From the NCBI GenBank assembly GCA_013043085.1, contig JABDOU010000405.1:1-8529 (forward strand): 8,529 nucleotides of DNA. The letters run 5' to 3'. The DNA comes from Acidimicrobiia bacterium (GTDB lineage: Bacteria; Actinomycetota; Acidimicrobiia; Spongiisociales; SHLN01). Below the pieces are notes generated by a model. The model was not told the DNA's origin. It saw nothing but the letters and a program-made list of their open reading frames with translations, and did not search any database. A program made the position numbers and the translations under genes. This document shows positions 5,026 to 8,529 of this stretch, piece by piece (within the stretch, counting starts at the first letter, position 1; each line of letters begins with the position of its first letter).

Positions 5026-7050
5026 ATGTCAGAGGCTGAAGACAGAATCGGCGAGCTACGCGAGCTACTGCGAAAGCACGCCCATGCCTACTACGTACTC
5101 GACCAACCTTCGATTCCTGACGCCGAATACGACATGCTCTATCGCCAGCTCGAGGAACTGGAAGCCGCCCATCCAGACCTGGTTGTGCCAGACTCGCCGA
5201 CCCAACGGGTTGGCGCGCCCCCTGCGAGTTTGTTCGGGAGCGTGCGCCACCGGGCTGCGATGTTCAGTCTTGACAACGCCGAAAGCCCGGATGATCTGGA
5301 TGCGTGGGCTGAGAAGGTGGAGCGCTCGCTGGGTCGACCTCCAGGCGGGTTCGTCTGCGAGTTGAAGATCGATGGAGCAGCCGTGTCTCTCACCTACGAG
5401 AACGGTGTGCTGGTCCGCGCCGCCACCCGGGGCGACGGATCGATCGGCGAAGACATCACAGCGAATGTGAGAACGATCAAATCCGTGCCTCTGCGCACGA
5501 TCAAGCCTGCGCCCGACGTCATGGAGATTCGGGGCGAGCTCTACATGCCCGTTTCCGAATTCGAGCGACTGAACGAGGAGCAAGCGGCGGCGGGCGATCA
5601 GGTCTACATCAACCCACGCAACATGGCTGCAGGGTCGGTTCGCCAAAAGGATCCGGCCGTGACCGCTTCACGCAACCTGGCGATCTGGACGTATCAGATC
5701 GGGTTTCAGGAGGGTGGGCCAACGTTCGCGACGCACTGGGAGAGTGTCGAGTATCTCCGGGATCTCGGATTCCCCTATAACCCGGAGTCGGAGCGGGTAC
5801 CGGACCTCGACGAAGTCAAGGAGTTCGTAGCTGCGGCCGAGAAGACGAGGCACGGGGAGGGGGGACACGACTATCAAACCGACGGGGTCGTCATAAAGGT
5901 CGACTCCCTCGCAGAACAGGATGAATTGGGGTACACGGCTAGAGCTCCACGATGGGCGATCGCGTTCAAGTTTCCTCCCGAAGAACGAACCACCAAGCTG
6001 CTTGACATCCTGATCAATGTTGGCCGTACGGGCAATGTCACGCCGTTCGCCAAGCTCGATCCGGTCTTTGTAGGTGGTGCGAATGTCGGCATGGCAACGC
6101 TTCACAACGAGAAGGAACTGCAACGCAAGGACATTCGGATCGGTGACACCGTGATCGTGCGGAGAGCGGGCGATGTCATTCCCGAGGTCGTTGGTCCCGT
6201 GCTCTCAGAACGAACCGGAAAGCCTCGGGTCTGGCGCATGCCGGCAACCTGTCCGTTCTGCGGGCATCCCATTGTGACCCCGGAGGGTGAGGCCCGGGCC
6301 AAATGCACAGGAGGATTCATCTGTCCCAGCAGGCTGCGGGAATGGTTGTTCTATTTTGCTTCGCGTGGCGGCATGGACATCGAAGGCCTGGGATACAAGA
6401 CGGTTGATCTTCTCTTGCAGGAGGGCCTCATCAATGACGCTGCTGACATTTATTCCCTGACGGCAGATGATCTGCTGGGCCGGGAGCGCTGGGGCGAAAT
6501 CTCGACAAACAAGTTGATCGCAGCAATCGAAGCATCCAAAGATCGACCGGTGCCGCGGCTGCTCACAGCCCTGGGTATCAATCTCGTCGGGCCTACCGTA
6601 TCCAATACGCTGGTTCGCGAATTTCGGTCGATCGACCGACTGGCCTCGGCCGACACGGCAGAGATCGAGGCCATCAATGGCATCGGAGCCGAGATTGCCC
6701 GCTCCGTATCCGAATGGTTCTCGGACGAAACCAACGCCGCGCTCATCGATCGCTTGCGGACTGCCGGGTTGCGTTTTGAAGAGCCGGAACCCGACGGGGA
6801 ATCCGATCTGCTTGCCGGCATCACGCTTGTCATCACGGGAACGCTCGAGGGATTCAGTCGGGAGGAGGCCAAAGCCGCTGCGGAAGCAGCAGGAGCGAAG
6901 GTGACAAACTCGGTTTCAAAAAACACGAGCGCCCTCGTCGCGGGTGCGAATGCCGGAACAAAGCTGACCAAAGCGGAATCGCTCGGTGTGCCCGTGGTCG
7001 ATGAGGCGACGTTTGTCAGGCTGCTGGAAGAAGGACCTGACGTCCTATGA
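5026..7050 (+). CDS. ligA: NAD-dependent DNA ligase LigA
   Basis: A complete 674-residue bacterial DNA ligase, the normal length. It seals nicks between Okazaki fragments and in repair, using NAD+ as AMP donor. Domains in order: Ia, residues about 1-65, with the YYVLDQPSIPDAEYD motif at 22-36 for NAD binding; nucleotidyltransferase domain with H-R-A-A-M-F-S-L-D-N-A at 75-85 and the AMP-accepting lysine K114 in CELKIDG; R-G-D-G at 135-138; Y-Q-T-D-G-V-V-I-K-V-D at 283-293; OB fold with VGRTGNVTPFAKLDPV at 332-347; a four-cysteine zinc finger (C409, C412, C427, C433); YFASRGGMDIEGLG at 443-456; helix-hairpin-helix repeats to about 565; and a C-terminal BRCT domain at about 594-674. All key residues are present, so it should be active. 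The ATG at 5026 fits the family N-terminus. Its 3' end overlaps corA on the opposite strand by 6 bp. Confidence 0.98.
   Translation: MSEAEDRIGELRELLRKHAHAYYVLDQPSIPDAEYDMLYRQLEELEAAHPDLVVPDSPTQRVGAPPASLFGSVRHRAAMFSLDNAESPDDLDAWAEKVERSLGRPPGGFVCELKIDGAAVSLTYENGVLVRAATRGDGSIGEDITANVRTIKSVPLRTIKPAPDVMEIRGELYMPVSEFERLNEEQAAAGDQVYINPRNMAAGSVRQKDPAVTASRNLAIWTYQIGFQEGGPTFATHWESVEYLRDLGFPYNPESERVPDLDEVKEFVAAAEKTRHGEGGHDYQTDGVVIKVDSLAEQDELGYTARAPRWAIAFKFPPEERTTKLLDILINVGRTGNVTPFAKLDPVFVGGANVGMATLHNEKELQRKDIRIGDTVIVRRAGDVIPEVVGPVLSERTGKPRVWRMPATCPFCGHPIVTPEGEARAKCTGGFICPSRLREWLFYFASRGGMDIEGLGYKTVDLLLQEGLINDAADIYSLTADDLLGRERWGEISTNKLIAAIEASKDRPVPRLLTALGINLVGPTVSNTLVREFRSIDRLASADTAEIEAINGIGAEIARSVSEWFSDETNAALIDRLRTAGLRFEEPEPDGESDLLAGITLVITGTLEGFSREEAKAAAEAAGAKVTNSVSKNTSALVAGANAGTKLTKAESLGVPVVDEATFVRLLEEGPDVL
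6624..6639. repeat. 16-bp perfect palindrome inside ligA
   Basis: TCGGTCGATCGACCGA is a perfect 16-bp palindrome within the helix-hairpin-helix region of ligA. Its outer arms (TCGGT and ACCGA) are the same as those of the 10-bp palindrome at 1654-1663. It may simply reflect codon choice for F-R-S-I-D-R-L. Confidence 0.4.
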
Positions 7051-8157
7051 CCGCCCGCCATTGTTGTGGTGTTCGGAGTCTTCGCGGCGCAACGGCATCG
7101 TCGAGATCTCGTACATGGCACCGACCACCTGAACCGGAGCTCTCGCTGCCTCGATGAGTCCTTTGCCAAGGGTTCTGCCTGCCTTGCGGCCGGATGGTCT
7201 CTGGATCCATCCGAGAGCGACAAAGACTCCGAGAGACAACACGGCTATGAACGCCATGATCCCGGTGACAACGCCCCATCCCCATGGTTTGTTCATCCAC
7301 GGCAGGTTGGTGAAATTCATGCCGAAGAAACCTGCGATCAGCGACAGGGGCAGCATGATTGCCGCATATACCGTCAGCACCTTCGTCACATCAGTTGCCT
7401 GACGGGCTTCGGCGCCACGATAAGCATCAAGCGTTTCTGCCAACGCGGTCCGCGCTGCGTCGAGCCCTGCGGTCGTGCGAGATGCGACATCAAATACGTC
7501 TGCAAATCGGCGCCGGCCCGCTGAGGAAATGACGTTTGAGCCCGACGAGCGCAGCACGTCTAGGGTTTCGCGCTGGGGATTCACGACCCGCTTGATGGTA
7601 GCGAGGTCGCTACGAACCGCAGTCAGGTCTTCGAGTAACTTCTCGTCTGCGTTGAGCGCTCGTTCGATCATATCGAGATACTGTTCGTCGAAAGCTTCCA
7701 CAACGAGGAGCAGCCGCCTCGTCAACACGTCTGCCAGGCGAGCAAGCAGTTCGTCCGCTCCTCCGGCAGAGAGACCGGGAATGCGGACCAGTTCTTCCCA
7801 GAGTGCATCGATCGAGGGCGAACGCTGCGAATGGACGGTGACCAGTGCTCGATTCGTCAAGAAACAATCAACCTCGTATGTCCGAACCTGCTGATGTTCG
7901 AGTCCGTGAAGGACGATTACAAGGTGATGGCCGAAGTCGTCGACTTTCGGCAAGTCCCATTCTTCGGCTGCGTCCCTTACCGCGAGCGGATCAAGTTTGA
8001 GCCCGGACGTGAGTTCGACAAGAGCATCCAGCGAAGACGCCGCGTTGTCGAGGTGCACATCGAGCCACGTCCAGCGTATCCGGCTCTTGTCAGCAGGTAG
8101 CTCCGTGTCTGTTGTGATCTGGCCGTCGGTCAAGGCGTTCATCACGCGGGTTTCCAT
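7045..8157 (-). CDS. corA: CorA-family divalent-cation (Mg2+/Co2+) channel
   Basis: With the ATG at 8157 the protein has 370 residues. It has the CorA plan: a soluble alpha/beta N-terminal domain (to about 150), long helices (about 150-255), TM1 at about 256-280 ending in the signature G-M-N (279-281, in GFFGMNFTNLPWM), a short periplasmic loop, and TM2 at about 291-316. CorA pentamers take up Mg2+ and sometimes Co2+ or Ni2+; some relatives export. I chose this ATG because AAGGA lies five bases upstream and the upstream gene stops one base before it. The longer open frame to 8304 has no homology and overlaps the upstream gene. After TM2 the chain continues for about 53 residues (basic, then H-H-N-N-G-G-R-S), although CorA proteins usually end a few residues after TM2. 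Probably co-transcribed with the MscS-like gene. Confidence 0.93.
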   Translation of the reverse strand: METRVMNALTDGQITTDTELPADKSRIRWTWLDVHLDNAASSLDALVELTSGLKLDPLAVRDAAEEWDLPKVDDFGHHLVIVLHGLEHQQVRTYEVDCFLTNRALVTVHSQRSPSIDALWEELVRIPGLSAGGADELLARLADVLTRRLLLVVEAFDEQYLDMIERALNADEKLLEDLTAVRSDLATIKRVVNPQRETLDVLRSSGSNVISSAGRRRFADVFDVASRTTAGLDAARTALAETLDAYRGAEARQATDVTKVLTVYAAIMLPLSLIAGFFGMNFTNLPWMNKPWGWGVVTGIMAFIAVLSLGVFVALGWIQRPSGRKAGRTLGKGLIEAARAPVQVVGAMYEISTMPLRREDSEHHNNGGRS

Positions 8158-8158
8158 G

Positions 8159-8529
8159 TCAGTCCTTGGCCGCTGGTGACTCTGACCACGCGAAGCCGGA
8201 ACCCAGCAGGTGGGAATACGGGACGTGGCGCCGCCCCTCGGCCGTCGTTTCGATTTCGATTGTGGCCGGGTGCAGCTTGACAACGGTCCCCGAGATGGCC
8301 TCAACCTCGATGGTGCCGCCTTTCCTGAGGACTCGCTTCAGATATCGACCAGCTGCGAGCTCCCGTGCCACGTCTTGGCCGCCGAGGGCAATCAGCAAGC
8401 TGAAGCTGAGAGCGAGGCCGAGCCCGAGAACGCCCACCAGGACGAGCAAGACGGAGGTGTCAACACCGAGTTGGGAAAGCGCGAGGATTCCGGCTGCGAG
8501 CAGGATCACCCACCGGATGAGATGTGACA
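8159..8529 (-). CDS. MscS-like / conserved-TM-helix membrane protein (N-terminus outside window)
   Basis: The last 122 residues of a minus-strand gene are visible; the frame is open to the right edge, so the true start is outside. An in-frame GTG at 8509 lies inside a membrane helix and is not a credible start. The visible part has a helix (W-V-I-L-L-A-A-G-I-L-A-L), a second Gly/Ala/Leu-rich helix running into L-G-G-Q-D-V-A-R-E-L-A-A-G-R-Y (resembling the pore-lining TM3 of MscS), and a small beta domain (G-G-T-I-E-V-E-A-I-S-G-T-V-V, then R-R-H-V-P-Y-S-H-L-L). This matches the MscS / TM_helix superfamily of osmotic-release channels. It ends soon after the beta domain, without the C-terminal alpha/beta cage of full MscS. 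The stop lies one base before the corA ATG, so the two form an operon. Confidence 0.75.
   Translation of the reverse strand, partial: SHLIRWVILLAAGILALSQLGVDTSVLLVLVGVLGLGLALSFSLLIALGGQDVARELAAGRYLKRVLRKGGTIEVEAISGTVVKLHPATIEIETTAEGRRHVPYSHLLGSGFAWSESPAAKD
8163..8167 (-). promoter_or_regulatory. Shine-Dalgarno site for corA
   Basis: AAGGA on the minus strand lies five bases before the ATG at 8157 and overlaps the last codons of the MscS-like gene. It supports the short corA start over the longer open frame. Confidence 0.6.

Noticed and set aside
514..6152. Three exact copies of CGGTGACACCGT (514-525, 4812-4823, 6141-6152), each a near-palindrome
   Set aside because: All three encode Gly-Asp-Thr-Val in the same frame within unrelated proteins, so shared codon choice explains them better than a binding-site family.
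7032..7046. Hairpin AGGAC-5-GTCCT at the ligA/corA junction, considered as a terminator
   Set aside because: A short stem, located before both stop codons are complete, and no T tract follows.
8158..8304. Longer corA start giving 419 residues
   Set aside because: The extra 49 residues are Arg/Pro/Ser-rich without homology and overlap the MscS-like gene; the ATG at 8157 has a good SD.

Overview
The window holds eight protein-coding genes, two of them cut by its ends, in moderately GC-rich DNA with almost no spare sequence. Two promoter-like TANNNT boxes sit exactly six bases before an ATG that lacks a Shine-Dalgarno sequence, which is the leaderless arrangement common in Actinomycetota. Together with the protein flavours this suggests a high-GC actinobacterial-type chromosome, possibly Acidimicrobiia-like. 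That placement is inference. No tRNA, rRNA, CRISPR array, transposase or phage gene was seen, and the segment looks chromosomal.

Layout: (1) 2-829 (+), the C-terminal part of a CrtI/PYROXD2-type FAD oxidoreductase. (2) 830-1597 (-), a membrane-anchored TrkA-C (RCK_C) protein, meeting gene 1 tail to tail with no gap. (3) 1598-1791, a divergent control region with a perfect 12-bp palindrome flanked by a minus-strand TATAAT and a plus-strand TAAGAT. (4) 1792-4977 (+), a tight four-gene operon: tetR-type regulator, rimB-like 'ATP-dependent zinc protease', rimK-like glutamate ligase carrying an extra C-terminal RCK_C domain, and an AstE/aspartoacylase-like zinc hydrolase. (5) 5026-7050 (+), ligA, complete NAD-dependent DNA ligase with a candidate leaderless promoter. 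(6) 8529-7045 (-), a two-gene ion-transport operon, an MscS-like channel (partial) followed by corA, converging on ligA with a 6-bp overlap.

The part most worth attention is 830-4977. A TetR-type repressor appears to sit between, and probably control, a membrane RCK_C protein on one side and a glutamate ligase plus two hydrolases on the other. The ligase is itself fused to an RCK_C domain. RCK_C domains in K+ transport proteins bind small ligands, including cyclic di-AMP in some families. The locus therefore looks like a ligand-gated system for adding and removing glutamate (on ribosomal protein S6, another protein, or a small N-acyl amino acid), coupled to potassium or osmotic status. The ligand, the substrate and the link to K+ are inference; the domain fusion, the gene order and the palindromic divergent promoter are read directly from the sequence.
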